Shown here in pieces: positions 1 through 9,033 of a stretch of DNA of 53,869 nucleotides (positions within the stretch are counted from its first letter, which is position 1; each line of letters starts with the position of its first letter). Source of the DNA: CAZWUW01 sp964636895 (lineage in GTDB: Bacteria > Bacillota > Thermincolia > Thermincolales > CAZWUW01); contig CAZWUW010000008.1 of assembly GCA_964636895.1 (NCBI GenBank), positions 1 to 53,869 on the forward strand, given 5' to 3'. The notes beneath the pieces are model-generated. The model was not told where the DNA came from. It searched no databases and saw only the letters and a list, made by a program, of their open reading frames with translations. Position numbers and translations under genes: made by a program.

Positions 1-96
1 CGCCGGGCATTGCCTGTTCCCACCCGCCGGACTGTGGCGGGTCCCTCTGAGGGTTCTGCCGTTGACCAAGAAACTTACAAGGTGTTCCATTGTTAG
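1..96. other. Left window edge, no gene recognised
   Basis: This short stretch lies downstream of metY. It holds two small inverted repeats, CCCGCC/GGCGGG at 23-41 and CCCTC-T-GAGGG at 43-53, without a clear T-tract on either strand. They may form a weak terminator or belong to a feature cut by the window edge. No coding region is supported. Confidence 0.3.
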
Positions 97-1383
97 TTAG
101 ATCTTGGCCAGTGCCTGATCCAGATCAGCGATAATGTCATTGATATTTTCCAAACCGACAGACAACCGGATAAAATCAGGGGTAACTCCCGTTGCCAACT
201 GCTCTTCAGGGCTTAACTGCTGATGGGTGGTTGATGCCGGGTGAATTACCAGCGACTTGGCATCACCTATATTAGCCAGCAGAGAATGCAGTTCTAGGTG
301 GTCAATGAATTTTTTGCCTTCAGCTACGCCGCCCTTAATCCCAAAACCAAGAACGGCACCATAAAGACCTTTTTTATGGTATTTTTGGGCCACCTCAAAG
401 GAGGGATGTCCAGGTAATCCGGGGTAATTAACCCAGGAAACTTTCGGATGCTGCGCAAGGTACTCAGCCACTTTTAATGCGTTCTCACTATGCCGCTCCA
501 TCCGTAAGTGCAGGGTCTCCAACCCCTGCAAAAACAAGAAGGAGTTAAACGGACTTAAGGCTGGTCCGACATCACGCAGCAACTGCACCCGCACTTTGAT
601 AATATAAGCTATTTTGCCCAGCGCTTCCCAGAAATTCACCCCGTGATAACTCGGGTCCGGTTCACTGAGCTGCGGAAATTTTCCGTTGCCCCAGTTAAAA
701 TTACCGGAATCAACAATCACACCGCCAATGGAAGTGCCGTGGCCGCCAATAAACTTGGTAGCTGAATGAACGACAATATCGGCACCGTGAGCAATGGGAG
801 TTACCAGGTACGGGGAAGTAATTGTATTGTCAATAATCAGAGGAATATCGTTCTCATGAGCAATTTTGGCTACTGCCTCAATATCCAGGGTATCCAACTT
901 CGGGTTACCTAAGGTCTCGGCAAAAATCGCCTTGGTCTTCGGGGTAATCGCTGCCCGGAAGTTCTCCGGATCGGCCGGATCAACAAACTTTACGGTAATT
1001 CCCAGATTTCGCAGGGTGTAATGGAAAAGATTGTATGTACCACCATATAAACTTGCTGCAGAGACAATTTCATCACCGGAATGCGCCAGGGTTAATAAAG
1101 CCAAAGTAATGGCCGACTGACCGGAAGCCACCGCCAATGCAGCTACGCCTCCTTCCAGAGCCGCTACCCGCTGCTCAAACACATCGTTGGTCGGGTTCAT
1201 AATCCGAGTATAGATGTTACCAAACTCCTGCAGGCCAAAAAGCCGGGCAGCATGGTCAGTATCATTAAATACATAGGATGATGTCTGATAAATCGGGACT
1301 GCTCTTGAATTAGTAGTTGGATCAGGCTTTTGCCCCGCATGCAGGGCCAGGGTTTCCGGCTGGTATACTTTTTCTTCACTCAT
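97..1383 (-). CDS. metY: O-acetylhomoserine aminocarboxypropyltransferase (MetY)
   Basis: A PLP enzyme of the Cys/Met metabolism family that makes homocysteine (or methionine) from O-acetylhomoserine and sulfide (or methanethiol) in the cytoplasm. The 428-aa length is typical of MetY. The PLP lysine is K210 in HSATKFIGGHG, and the N-terminal ETLALHAGQ and YTRIMNPTND segments are characteristic of the family. The ATG start follows AAGGAGG at good distance. It appears to be a single-gene unit with a promoter near 1512-1540 and a leader of about 120 nt in which I recognise no SAM riboswitch or T-box. A cystathionine gamma-synthase-type relative is possible, but length and motifs favour MetY. Confidence 0.92.
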   Translation of the reverse strand: MSEEKVYQPETLALHAGQKPDPTTNSRAVPIYQTSSYVFNDTDHAARLFGLQEFGNIYTRIMNPTNDVFEQRVAALEGGVAALAVASGQSAITLALLTLAHSGDEIVSAASLYGGTYNLFHYTLRNLGITVKFVDPADPENFRAAITPKTKAIFAETLGNPKLDTLDIEAVAKIAHENDIPLIIDNTITSPYLVTPIAHGADIVVHSATKFIGGHGTSIGGVIVDSGNFNWGNGKFPQLSEPDPSYHGVNFWEALGKIAYIIKVRVQLLRDVGPALSPFNSFLFLQGLETLHLRMERHSENALKVAEYLAQHPKVSWVNYPGLPGHPSFEVAQKYHKKGLYGAVLGFGIKGGVAEGKKFIDHLELHSLLANIGDAKSLVIHPASTTHQQLSPEEQLATGVTPDFIRLSVGLENINDIIADLDQALAKI

Positions 1384-1511
1384 TATTATCCGCCTCCTTA
1401 AAATTTACTTATATAGTTTTTCAATCTTATTATGAAAATATTTGCGGCAGCTTCACCAGAATCATTTCCGAGTATTTTAGTTTGTTTACTTGGGATTGTT
1501 TGTTGAGTATT

Positions 1512-1540
1512 ATTTTATTCTCAAAAAACTGTTTTGTCAA
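1512..1540 (-). promoter_or_regulatory. Sigma-A-type promoter for metY
   Basis: On the minus strand a TTGACA (1535-1540) and a TAAAAT (1512-1517) are separated by 17 bp. Transcription would start near 1505 and leave a leader of about 120 nt before metY. It was found by eye only. Confidence 0.6.
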
Positions 1541-1559
1541 TAGTTTTTTAAAATAGTTT

Positions 1560-2654
1560 TTAAACGTTAAACCGGAAATATACCACATCGCCGTCCTGCA
1601 TCATATATTCTTTCCCTTCTAACCGTACCAGCCCCTTTTCTTTGGCCGCCAATTGCGAACCGCAAGCAGTCAGGTCAGCATAAGAAACTGTTTCCGCGCG
1701 GATAAAACCCCGCTCAATGTCCGAATGAATCTTTCCGGCGGCCTGAGATGCCTTGGTGCCTTTTTTTATTGTCCAGGCCCGCACCTCCTGAGGACCGGCC
1801 GTAAAAAAAGTCATTAGGCCGAGCAATATATAGCCGGACCTGACCAACCTGTCCAGACCTGATTCGGTAAGGCCAAGGTCGGCCAGGAACGCCTCGCGCT
1901 CATCATCAGCGAGTTCAGCAATTTCAGCTTCGATTTTGGCGCAAACCACAATTACTTCGGCATTTTCCTTGGCGGCCAGCCCCTTTACCTCGACCACCAT
2001 AGAATTTCCGGCAGCATCCGGCAGATCTTCCTCGCCCACGTTAGCTGCATATAATACCGGCTTGGCAGTAAGCAGATTATATTCTTTAAGCAGTTCTTTA
2101 GCTTCTTCCGTCAGCTCCATCCCCCGTACCGGCCTTCCGGCATCCAGCGTAGCTTGAATCTGTTCCTGAAGCTGTAGTTCCGCGGCAATTTTTTTGTCAT
2201 GGGTCTTCAGCATTTTCCGTGTTCGGTCAATCCGGCGTTCAATAGTATCCATATCCGCCAGGATTAATTCCATGTTGATGGTTTCAATATCCCGCAAAGG
2301 CCCGATATCACCCTCTACATGAGTTACGTTTTGATCCCGGAAACAGCGCACCACATGTACAATAGCGTCCACTTCCCGGATATGGGAAAGAAACTTGTTC
2401 CCCAAACCCTCACCTTTGCTGGCTCCCCGCACCAGGCCGGCAATATCCACAAATTCGGTAACAGTAGGCACCACCCGCTGTGGTTTGACCATCTCGGCCA
2501 GCTTGTCCAGGCGCGGCTCAGGAACTTCTACCACCCCGATATTGGGGTCTATCGTGCAAAAAGGATAATTGGCGGCTTCCGCACCGGCCCGGGTAATCGC
2601 GTTAAACAAAGTGGACTTGCCGACATTAGGCAGTCCTACAATACCAAGTTGCAT
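1560..2654 (-). CDS. ychF: Redox-regulated ATPase/GTPase YchF (Obg family)
   Basis: An Obg-related P-loop NTPase that associates with ribosomes; in the family it prefers ATP. The 364-aa length is standard. Visible are the P-loop GLPNVGKST at residues 7-15, the switch region DIAGLVRGASKGEG, an atypical nucleotide-specificity motif YAANVGEED in place of NKxD (the usual YchF signature), and the C-terminal TGS domain ending in VVYFRFNV. The start follows AAAGGATGA. Its place close to DUF951 and a short distance from parAB matches the Firmicute origin neighbourhood (engD/yyaF in Bacillus). Confidence 0.95.
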   Translation of the reverse strand: MQLGIVGLPNVGKSTLFNAITRAGAEAANYPFCTIDPNIGVVEVPEPRLDKLAEMVKPQRVVPTVTEFVDIAGLVRGASKGEGLGNKFLSHIREVDAIVHVVRCFRDQNVTHVEGDIGPLRDIETINMELILADMDTIERRIDRTRKMLKTHDKKIAAELQLQEQIQATLDAGRPVRGMELTEEAKELLKEYNLLTAKPVLYAANVGEEDLPDAAGNSMVVEVKGLAAKENAEVIVVCAKIEAEIAELADDEREAFLADLGLTESGLDRLVRSGYILLGLMTFFTAGPQEVRAWTIKKGTKASQAAGKIHSDIERGFIRAETVSYADLTACGSQLAAKEKGLVRLEGKEYMMQDGDVVYFRFNV

Positions 2655-2728
2655 TTATACTTCATCCTTTCGGTATATACTTCACCTTGGAAATTATAAC
2701 ATATTAGCTTTATATATCTCCAGCAATT

Positions 2729-2947
2729 TTATTTAGTGCCATGAGGATAAAGGTCACTGCCGGCCGCTACCAACACCTTTTTCACGCCTTTTTCAAATTT
2801 GGGCCGGGGCAGCATCACCTGCCGCCCACAGCCCAGGCATTTTATACGGAAATCCATGCCGGTGCGCATTACTTCCCACTGGTCACTGCCACAGGGATGG
2901 GTTTTACGCATTTTGACTATATCACCAACCATAAACTTGTGTGCCAC
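2729..2947 (-). CDS. DUF951 family small protein (YyzM-like)
   Basis: A 72-aa protein of the DUF951 family, of unknown function, that usually sits beside ychF and mscS in Firmicutes. It has the typical opening of a hydrophobic KFMVGDIVKMRKTHPCG followed by CLGCGRQVMLPRPKFE, so three cysteines (one single and one CxxC) could bind a metal. The start is GTG with AGGGGGA upstream. It lies 14 nt after the mscS stop and is probably cotranscribed with it. The function is not known. Confidence 0.85.
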   Translation of the reverse strand: MAHKFMVGDIVKMRKTHPCGSDQWEVMRTGMDFRIKCLGCGRQVMLPRPKFEKGVKKVLVAAGSDLYPHGTK

Positions 2948-2961
2948 AACTATTCCCCCTA

Positions 2962-3849
2962 TTATTGAGGTGCCTTCAGCTTTTCACCGCTATTAGCCAG
3001 GCCTGACGCATTGTTGTTAAGCGGCGTAATCATCACCGTTTTCGGATAAGGAATCTCAATCCCCGCCCGGTCAAAAGCCTCTTTAAACCGTTTCCGCAAT
3101 TCCCTCTCCACTGCCCATTGTTCCATCGGCTTGGTTTTGGCAATGGTCCGGATAACCACTTCCGAAGGACCCAAGGCCACCACACCCAGAACTTCCGGCC
3201 CTTCTACCAAAACCTCTTTTAAATCTGCCGCCAGCTCAACGGCAACAGTCTTCATAACGGTCATGGCCTGCTCAATATCTTCTTCGTAAGCAATGCTTAT
3301 GTCCACCAGCGCCCGCATACTGCCCCTACTGAAATTGGTAACTGTAGTAACCTGGCCGTTGGGAATAAAATGCACCTCACCACCCCAGTCCCGGAGTTTG
3401 GTTACCCGGAGCTCCATTTCCTCTACAAAGCCTGATAAATTACTGTTTCCTATAGTCACGTATTCACCTACGGCATACTGGTTTTCAAACAAAATAAAAA
3501 ATCCGGTAATAACGTCTCTGACCAGACTTTGCGCGCCGAAACCCAGCGCTACACCGATAATCCCGGCACCGGCCAGAAACCCTTTGACATCACCCTTGGT
3601 AACATTATTCAGAATCATAAAGACCAAAATAAAGTATGCCCCATATCTTAACACGCTGCGCAGCAATGTGCGCAGTGTATTGATCCGCCGCTCGTCAAAA
3701 TAAAGTTTTTCCCGGGGCTGGAAAATTTTATTAATTATAAAATCACCAATCTTAATCCCTATAAAAGCCATCGTCAGGTAACCGGCTACAGGCAGTAAAT
3801 GCTCCGCAAACACAGGCCATTTTAAAAGCTCACTAATAAAAGTGTTCAT
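2962..3849 (-). CDS. mscS: Small-conductance mechanosensitive channel (MscS family)
   Basis: A membrane channel that opens under membrane tension and releases solutes on hypo-osmotic shock. The 295-aa length fits the basic MscS type. N-terminal hydrophobic segments span about residues 15-35, 60-85 and 90-110; the glycine/alanine-rich pore helix GFLAGAGIIGVALGFGAQ is followed by LVRDVITGFFILFENQYAVGEYV, the hallmark of the beta domain. The C-terminal alpha/beta domain continues to about residue 275. The ATG start has AGGGGGA upstream. Nearest relatives are probably YkuT-like Firmicute channels. Confidence 0.92.
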   Translation of the reverse strand: MNTFISELLKWPVFAEHLLPVAGYLTMAFIGIKIGDFIINKIFQPREKLYFDERRINTLRTLLRSVLRYGAYFILVFMILNNVTKGDVKGFLAGAGIIGVALGFGAQSLVRDVITGFFILFENQYAVGEYVTIGNSNLSGFVEEMELRVTKLRDWGGEVHFIPNGQVTTVTNFSRGSMRALVDISIAYEEDIEQAMTVMKTVAVELAADLKEVLVEGPEVLGVVALGPSEVVIRTIAKTKPMEQWAVERELRKRFKEAFDRAGIEIPYPKTVMITPLNNNASGLANSGEKLKAPQ

Positions 3850-3917
3850 TTTATCCCCCTATCAAAGTCCCCGGCACAAATTGGCCCCTTAATGCCCGAC
3901 CGGTGCAGCCGGGAAAA

Positions 3918-4943
3918 CTACTCATATAGAATATTAACCTTTGCCTGCTTTTTGACACCCTGCTGCTTCAAAACAGCTGCCGCCCGGTCTTTTTCCGGGT
4001 GTGTATGATTACCGGCAATTTGCTGTAACGCTGCCATACCCGCGTCGCCCAGCCTGCCTAGGGCCTCCACAGCATTAGTACGCACAAACTTATCCGGGTC
4101 ACCCGTAGCCCCGGCCAGTCCCGCCGCAGCCGCCGGGTCAGCGATACGCCGCAATGCCAGCACCGTCTGGCTCCGCACTTTTTTGTCGCTGTCCATTAAC
4201 GCCGCAAGCAGCGGTTCCACGACATCGCCGCCAAAATTGCCCATTGCCGCCACGGCCTTCACCCGCACCGCTGCATTTTCATCTTGCATAACTTCCACCA
4301 AACGGCTTAAACAACCCCTATCGCCAATCTCTCCGAGAATTTCAATAATATAACTTTTATACTCCGGGTCCGGGTCATGCAATGCGGCCAACAATGCCGG
4401 CACAGCAAGCGGTCCCAGTGCCACCAGCACCTCGGCAATCCTGGCGGGCAGCCATTTCATAGGCTCCTTTAACGCTTTAATCAGAGGGCCAATGCCAGCC
4501 GGATCCTTAATCCGCTTGAGGGCCCCGGCAGCCAGCAGCCGAACTTCCTCATTTTTATCAGCAATGGCTTCCACCAACGGCATCACCGCCTGTGTCGACC
4601 CTAACATGGCCAGCTTCCGGACAGCGGCCTTCTTCTGCTCAACATCTTTGCCGCGGAGAGCCATAATATACCCATCCACCAAGCCCTCCTGCTCCAGTAA
4701 CTGCACTACCCGGCCCCGGACTTCCGCACCGTACCCGTCAAGACTGTCAATTACCAGGTCAACAGTAGCCATATCCGATTTCCTGATAGCGGCCAAAAAC
4801 TGTTCCGGCACCCCACGCTCCAAATCGGCTAATACCTTTTCGCCGGTACTATCCCGGTCCGCAGTAGCAGCCAAATCCCTTTTGTGCCGGTACCACCAAA
4901 CAGCTACCCCGGCCAATAATATCACTGCCGCAATATATTCCAA
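3918..4943 (-). CDS. Membrane-anchored HEAT-repeat protein
   Basis: A 341-aa protein with one N-terminal hydrophobic segment (residues 2-18, then a WYRHKR stop-transfer), followed by a soluble region made of PBS-lyase/HEAT-type helical repeats of about 31 residues, for example units with DKNEEVRLLAAGALKRI, DENAAVRVKAVAAMG and DPDKFVRTNAVEALG. Such solenoids bind partner proteins; no enzyme motif is visible. Translation starts at TTG behind a strong GGAGGAGGG. The topology suggests a cytoplasmic scaffold tethered to the membrane. A specific function cannot be assigned. Confidence 0.8.
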   Translation of the reverse strand: MEYIAAVILLAGVAVWWYRHKRDLAATADRDSTGEKVLADLERGVPEQFLAAIRKSDMATVDLVIDSLDGYGAEVRGRVVQLLEQEGLVDGYIMALRGKDVEQKKAAVRKLAMLGSTQAVMPLVEAIADKNEEVRLLAAGALKRIKDPAGIGPLIKALKEPMKWLPARIAEVLVALGPLAVPALLAALHDPDPEYKSYIIEILGEIGDRGCLSRLVEVMQDENAAVRVKAVAAMGNFGGDVVEPLLAALMDSDKKVRSQTVLALRRIADPAAAAGLAGATGDPDKFVRTNAVEALGRLGDAGMAALQQIAGNHTHPEKDRAAAVLKQQGVKKQAKVNILYE

Positions 4944-5049
4944 AGCCGCACCCTCCTCCGACCAAAATCACAAACAGTCACACACTTCCACCGCTAAAGT
5001 TAAGTTTTATTTCGGCGCCGCCCCTGCCAAATCCTGCCCTAACCCCCTT

Positions 5050-5088
5050 AAAAAGCGCGGGGGCATGGTAGAAACTACCTGCCCCCGC
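5050..5088 (-). terminator. Terminator after the M18 aminopeptidase gene
   Basis: A GC-rich hairpin, GCGGGGGCA (5057-5065) with TGCCCCCGC (5080-5088), with an inner GGTAG/CTACC stem. On the minus strand it is followed by GCTTTTTAA, as expected for intrinsic termination about 14 nt past the stop of the aminopeptidase gene. Confidence 0.8.
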
Positions 5089-5101
5089 AAAAATCCTCCC
5101 G

Positions 5102-6553
5102 CTATAGCGGGTTTTTCAGCATCCCTTCGTAAAAAGCCTGGTAAGCTTTATAACACATATAAATATCGGCCTTATGAGCCACCTCCAACGGGGAGTGCAT
5201 GCTCAACAGCGCAACCCCGCAATCCAGCACATCCATATCGTAACGGGCAATATACTGGGCAATAGTACCGCCGCCACCACCGTCCACTTTTCCCAGTTCG
5301 CCAGTCTGCCAAACAATTTTGTGCTGGTTGAAAACCTGCCGTACCGCAGCTACAAACTCAGCATTAGCATCACTGGTGGAGCTTTTTCCACCGGAGCCGG
5401 TATACTTGGTAATCACGACGCCGGCGCCGAGCCTGGCCGCATTATATTTATCCAGCACCCCTTCATAATTGGGATCCATTGCTGCACTAACATCGGCTGA
5501 CAAAGCAACTGAATTGGACATCGCCCGCCGGCAATAGATTTCATTGTAATCACCGGCCGCCAAGTACAGCAATTCCGCAATGGTGTTTTCAAAAAAACGG
5601 GAGCGCATCCCTGTATTCCCGGTACTACCGGTTTCCTCCTTGTCCACAAACAGGGCAATCGCCGTACGCGCAGGAACGGTAAGATTCATTAAGGCGCGCA
5701 GCGAAGTGTAGGCGCAAACCCGGTCATCCTGGCCATAGCCACCCACCAGACTACGGTCGAAACCAACATCCCGCGCCGGTCCGGCCGGCACTAGTTCCAG
5801 TTCGGCGCTGATAAAATCTTCTTCCACAATACCGTACTTTTTATTTAGCATTTCCAGAACAGCCAGTTTGACACGGTCCTTGGTTTCCTTATCATCCAGC
5901 GGCAGACCCCCGACCATGATATTCAAGCCTTCGCCGGTAATCGCCTCACCCAGTTTTTTATCCATTTGCTCCTTGGCCAAATGCGGCAGCAGGTCACTGA
6001 TAGTAAAGACCGGGTCGTCCGGAGCTTCACCCAGGGCAATATCCACCCGCTCCCCGTTTTCCCTGATTACCACCCCATGCATAGCCAGTGCCACGGCGGG
6101 CCACTGATATTTTTTAATACCACCATAATAATGGGTCTTCATCAAGGCCAGGTGCTGTTCCTCATACAGCGGATTTGGCTTTATATCCAGGCGCGGCGCA
6201 TCCACATGGGCGCCAATAATGTTAATGCCATGCCACATCGGCTCTTTACCGATAACCGCCAGGGCCACATTTTTGTTCCTATTTTGGGTGTAAACTTTAT
6301 TCCCGGGGCGAATTTTCTTCCCCTTATGCAAAACTTCTTCCAGCGACACAAAACCGGCTTCCTCCGCCTGCCGGACAATTTCCCGTACCGACTCCCGCTC
6401 CGTTTTCGCCGCATTCAAAAACATCTTATAATCTTCCGCAAACCTGAACATTTCTTCCCGCTCCGCAGGAGAAAGCCGGTCCCATACCAGTTGCTGGTCA
6501 AAACCCAATTGCTCTTTAAGCTTCTTGCCCAAACTCTTGCCATCCTTATCCAT
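5102..6553 (-). CDS. M18 family aminopeptidase
   Basis: A zinc aminopeptidase of family M18 (aspartyl aminopeptidase type) that removes N-terminal residues from peptides in the cytoplasm. Metal and catalytic motifs are visible: GAHVDAPRLD, GQDDRVCAY, VDKEETGSTGNTGMRS (the Glu-Glu pair) and, near the C-terminus, SMHSPLEVAHKAD with the last histidine ligand. I chose the ATG at 6553 because GGAGG lies 5 nt upstream. A longer reading frame begins 14 codons earlier at 6595 without a good ribosome site. The product is 483 aa, slightly long for the family because of insertions in the first half. A terminator follows directly. Confidence 0.9.
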   Translation of the reverse strand: MDKDGKSLGKKLKEQLGFDQQLVWDRLSPAEREEMFRFAEDYKMFLNAAKTERESVREIVRQAEEAGFVSLEEVLHKGKKIRPGNKVYTQNRNKNVALAVIGKEPMWHGINIIGAHVDAPRLDIKPNPLYEEQHLALMKTHYYGGIKKYQWPAVALAMHGVVIRENGERVDIALGEAPDDPVFTISDLLPHLAKEQMDKKLGEAITGEGLNIMVGGLPLDDKETKDRVKLAVLEMLNKKYGIVEEDFISAELELVPAGPARDVGFDRSLVGGYGQDDRVCAYTSLRALMNLTVPARTAIALFVDKEETGSTGNTGMRSRFFENTIAELLYLAAGDYNEIYCRRAMSNSVALSADVSAAMDPNYEGVLDKYNAARLGAGVVITKYTGSGGKSSTSDANAEFVAAVRQVFNQHKIVWQTGELGKVDGGGGGTIAQYIARYDMDVLDCGVALLSMHSPLEVAHKADIYMCYKAYQAFYEGMLKNPL

Positions 6554-6606
6554 GGTAACCTCCAAATCATAATATGCCTTAGTATGGCCGCGCATCCCTA
6601 TTTTTA

Positions 6607-7323
6607 TCAGGTAATTAGCCGTAATACGGTTTGCATAAACATGTTGGCAATTTTTGATTCCTGTAGCAGCACAGCCACGGCTGATAATACGGAGCCCTTG
6701 CTCTTAAACAGCCCGATGGAAAAAACCGGCATAATCACCCCAATAGTCACAGCAACGCTTATCGTTGCACCAGCCCCACCCAGGATAGCCCCGGCCAAGT
6801 GATCAAGCTTTTTGACCGGGCGGGGGCCGGCTTTAAGCAGATAGCTGGGTATGACTTTGCCGATTAACAAAGACACCACGCCGTAAATTACCAGAAAAGC
6901 CGCCGCAGTAAGCATAAAAGAACCGACAAGATGGGCGACTGCCTCACTGAGGTTATTAATGCCAAGCATGACCGGCATTTTAGCTATTTCATCAATATAA
7001 TTTAACATGATATTTTTAAATGAGTCCGGCAGGTCATAGTTTTTTATGATTTGAGCCGCCTTATCGAATGGCAGCTGCGAAATCTTAGCGGTATTTGCCG
7101 CCGCCGGCAAGGCTAACCTGTCATGCAGCCAGGGGGTCAGCCCCTTAGCCAGATTAAAAGTGCCGTCCAGCCAGCCGGCCAGCGGTGCACTTAAAAACAC
7201 GGCCGCCACCAGACCGAAAAAATATCCTGCCAACCTGGCAAAACTGGCAGCCAACCCTTTTTTGTATCCTCTTATTACTGCCCAGCTCAAAACTGCCAGG
7301 ATAATAATATCAACTACATTCAT
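6607..7323 (-). CDS. cvpA: CvpA family membrane protein
   Basis: A 238-aa membrane protein of the CvpA (colicin V production) family with four predicted hydrophobic segments, starting with MNVVDIIILAVLSWAVIRGYKKGL, the usual CvpA opening. The start at 7323 overlaps the hypB stop (ATGA), which implies translational coupling. A longer open frame upstream only reads the hypB 9-bp repeat out of frame and gives a Gly/Arg/Val-rich tail, so it is not the real N-terminus. Its role beside a hydrogenase-like operon is unknown; CvpA proteins have been tied to cell-envelope integrity. Confidence 0.8.
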   Translation of the reverse strand: MNVVDIIILAVLSWAVIRGYKKGLAASFARLAGYFFGLVAAVFLSAPLAGWLDGTFNLAKGLTPWLHDRLALPAAANTAKISQLPFDKAAQIIKNYDLPDSFKNIMLNYIDEIAKMPVMLGINNLSEAVAHLVGSFMLTAAAFLVIYGVVSLLIGKVIPSYLLKAGPRPVKKLDHLAGAILGGAGATISVAVTIGVIMPVFSIGLFKSKGSVLSAVAVLLQESKIANMFMQTVLRLIT

Positions 7324-8018
7324 TCTCGGGACTCCCGCCCCGGGCGCCCTGCCAGCTCGGCCAACTCGGCCAACTCGGCCAACTCGGCCAGCCAGCCGGC
7401 CCACGCGTCCAAACCGGCCCCAGTCCGCGCAGATACCAGGAAAATCTTTATTTCCGGGTTAATACTTAAAATATCTTTTTGCAAATTCTGCATATTTACA
7501 TCCGTGAAATCCAGCAAATCGATTTTATTCAGCACCACCGCCGCCGACTCTTTAAAAATCAACGGGTATTTTAATGGCTTATCATCACCCTCAGTAATGC
7601 TTAAAACCGCTATTTTATAATGCTCGCCAAGATTAAACTCCACCGGGCAAACCAAATTACCGACATTTTCTATGATCATTAAATCAATACCGGCAAAATC
7701 AAAATGCGCCAGGGCCTTTTCCACCATCCGGGCGTCCAGGTGACAGGCACCACCGGTATTAATCTGCCGCACCGGGATGCCGTGCCGTTCAATCCGCTCG
7801 GCATCTTTGGAGGTGTAAATATCTCCCTCGATTACCGCCAGCCGCAGCCGGCCCTGCAATAAATCAATGGTTTTTTCCAATACCGTTGTTTTGCCTGCTC
7901 CCGGTGAACCCATGACATTAACTGCCAAAACGCCACTCCGCTCAAAAACCTGCCGGTTGCTGGCCGCCGTCGCCTCATTAATGTCCAGAATACCTGAGCC
8001 GATTTTTATTTCCATCAC
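7320..8018 (-). CDS. hypB: Hydrogenase nickel-incorporation GTPase HypB
   Basis: A SIMIBI-class GTPase that with HypA delivers nickel to [NiFe]-hydrogenase precursors. The 232-aa chain shows the P-loop NVMGSPGAGKTT, the switch segment EGDIYTSKDAERI, the metal-binding Cys-His in GGACHLDARM, ENVGNLVCPVEFNLGEH, and the base-specificity motif NKIDLLD. There is no N-terminal His-rich nickel store and no N-terminal CxxCGC motif. The C-terminal tail contains a four-fold Leu-Ala-Glu repeat encoded by 9-bp tandem DNA repeats. The gene overlaps hypA by 4 nt and cvpA by 4 nt. Confidence 0.95.
   Translation of the reverse strand: MMEIKIGSGILDINEATAASNRQVFERSGVLAVNVMGSPGAGKTTVLEKTIDLLQGRLRLAVIEGDIYTSKDAERIERHGIPVRQINTGGACHLDARMVEKALAHFDFAGIDLMIIENVGNLVCPVEFNLGEHYKIAVLSITEGDDKPLKYPLIFKESAAVVLNKIDLLDFTDVNMQNLQKDILSINPEIKIFLVSARTGAGLDAWAGWLAELAELAELAELAGRPGRESRE
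7356..7391. repeat. 9-bp tandem repeat inside hypB
   Basis: Four head-to-tail copies of CTCGGCCAA (the last ends in G) at 7356-7364, 7365-7373, 7374-7382 and 7383-7391. They encode a Leu-Ala-Glu run at the HypB C-terminus. Copy number could change by slippage without shifting the reading frame. Confidence 0.9.
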
Positions 8019-8356
8019 TCAACCTCCAAACTGTCCACATAAAGTTCCCGACCGGACAAAACCTCTAATTGCAACGCTGAACAGGCAGGACAAAGAAGCC
8101 TGTGTACGGCCAGTTCCCCCTGCCACCCACAAGCACCACAACGTGCAGTTAAAGGCACTTCCTCAATGAGCAGAACCGCACCCTCCACCGGCGTGCCCCT
8201 GCTCATCGCCTCAAAAGCCAATTGCATGGCGTCAGGCACCACATTGGTCATGGCTCCCACCACCAACCTTACCTGCAGCACCCTGACCCCGGGATAGGCC
8301 GCCAGGTTCTGGGTAACAATATCAAAAATACTGGCCATAAGAGACATCTCATGCAT
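8015..8356 (-). CDS. hypA: Hydrogenase nickel-insertion protein HypA
   Basis: A small zinc protein that passes nickel with HypB to hydrogenase precursors. The 113-aa product begins MHEMSL, where His2 is the nickel ligand of the family, and has the zinc site CGACGW ... CPAC. I chose the start at 8356 because the conserved MHEMSL must be N-terminal for nickel binding, with GGGGGAG upstream; a frame opening 15 codons earlier is disregarded. It overlaps the cytochrome b stop by 8 nt and the hypB start by 4 nt, so translation is coupled. Confidence 0.94.
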   Translation of the reverse strand: MHEMSLMASIFDIVTQNLAAYPGVRVLQVRLVVGAMTNVVPDAMQLAFEAMSRGTPVEGAVLLIEEVPLTARCGACGWQGELAVHRLLCPACSALQLEVLSGRELYVDSLEVE

Positions 8357-9008
8357 CAGACTTAACTCCCCCTTGCAGCGGCACCGGCTGATCTGCTTCA
8401 CTATCGGAATCGGGCTGCATATGTACCCCGGCAGGCATAAAACCGGTAAAAATCGATTTCAGCACCGTCAACCCGCCAAGTAAACTCAGATACACATGTA
8501 AAGTCACAGTAACAACAAAAATCCAGGTAACCAGATAGTGTACCAGGCGCATTGCCATCACCCCGCCCAGTGCTTCCGCCAGCCCCGCGAAAGCCGTTGG
8601 CCAATAAAGAATAAAGCCGGTTACGGCCTGTACCGCCACCAACACCGCCCAGCCCGTGTACATCACTTTTTGGCCGGGGTTATATTTGCCAAAATCAGGG
8701 AGATTCTTGGTCAGAAAAAAATAGTATCTGGCCAGCACCGGCAAGCCCTTTAGGTCGGCCGGCCGGAACATAATGTCCCTATAATCGCCCGACACCCGGG
8801 TATAATATACCCTTATCAGCACTCCATAAAACACAACATACATAAAAATGAAATGCAGTTTACGTGCCGTATCCATGCTTGAAAATATCCCGAACCCCGT
8901 CGGCCAATGGATATAAAAACCGGTCAGGGTCAGTATGCCGATAGATACCGCATTAACCCAGTGCAGGATCCGCGCCGGCAAAGTATGATAAAGTATTTCC
9001 CGGGCCAT
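8349..9008 (-). CDS. Hydrogenase-type cytochrome b subunit
   Basis: A membrane di-haem cytochrome b that normally carries electrons from the small subunit of a periplasm-facing [NiFe]-hydrogenase to menaquinone. The 219-aa chain opens with ILYHTLPARILHWVNAVSIGILTLTGF, in which the histidines around the first helix match the family, and has four hydrophobic helices, with further candidate haem histidines in RKLHFIFMYV and RLVHYLVTWIFVVTVTLHVYLS. I favour the ATG at 9008 behind AGGGGG over one eight codons earlier, which lacks a ribosome site. It follows the large-subunit stop by about 25 nt. Confidence 0.85.
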   Translation of the reverse strand: MAREILYHTLPARILHWVNAVSIGILTLTGFYIHWPTGFGIFSSMDTARKLHFIFMYVVFYGVLIRVYYTRVSGDYRDIMFRPADLKGLPVLARYYFFLTKNLPDFGKYNPGQKVMYTGWAVLVAVQAVTGFILYWPTAFAGLAEALGGVMAMRLVHYLVTWIFVVTVTLHVYLSLLGGLTVLKSIFTGFMPAGVHMQPDSDSEADQPVPLQGGVKSDA

Positions 9009-9033
9009 CAGACATCCCCCTCTGTCATACATA

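Noticed and set aside
1384..1505. SAM riboswitch or methionine T-box in the metY leader
   Set aside because: None of the conserved strings of these RNAs could be found in the leader.
7324..7404. N-terminal extension of CvpA rich in Gly, Arg and Val
   Set aside because: It is the out-of-frame reading of the hypB 9-bp repeat; the true start at 7323 overlaps the hypB stop.
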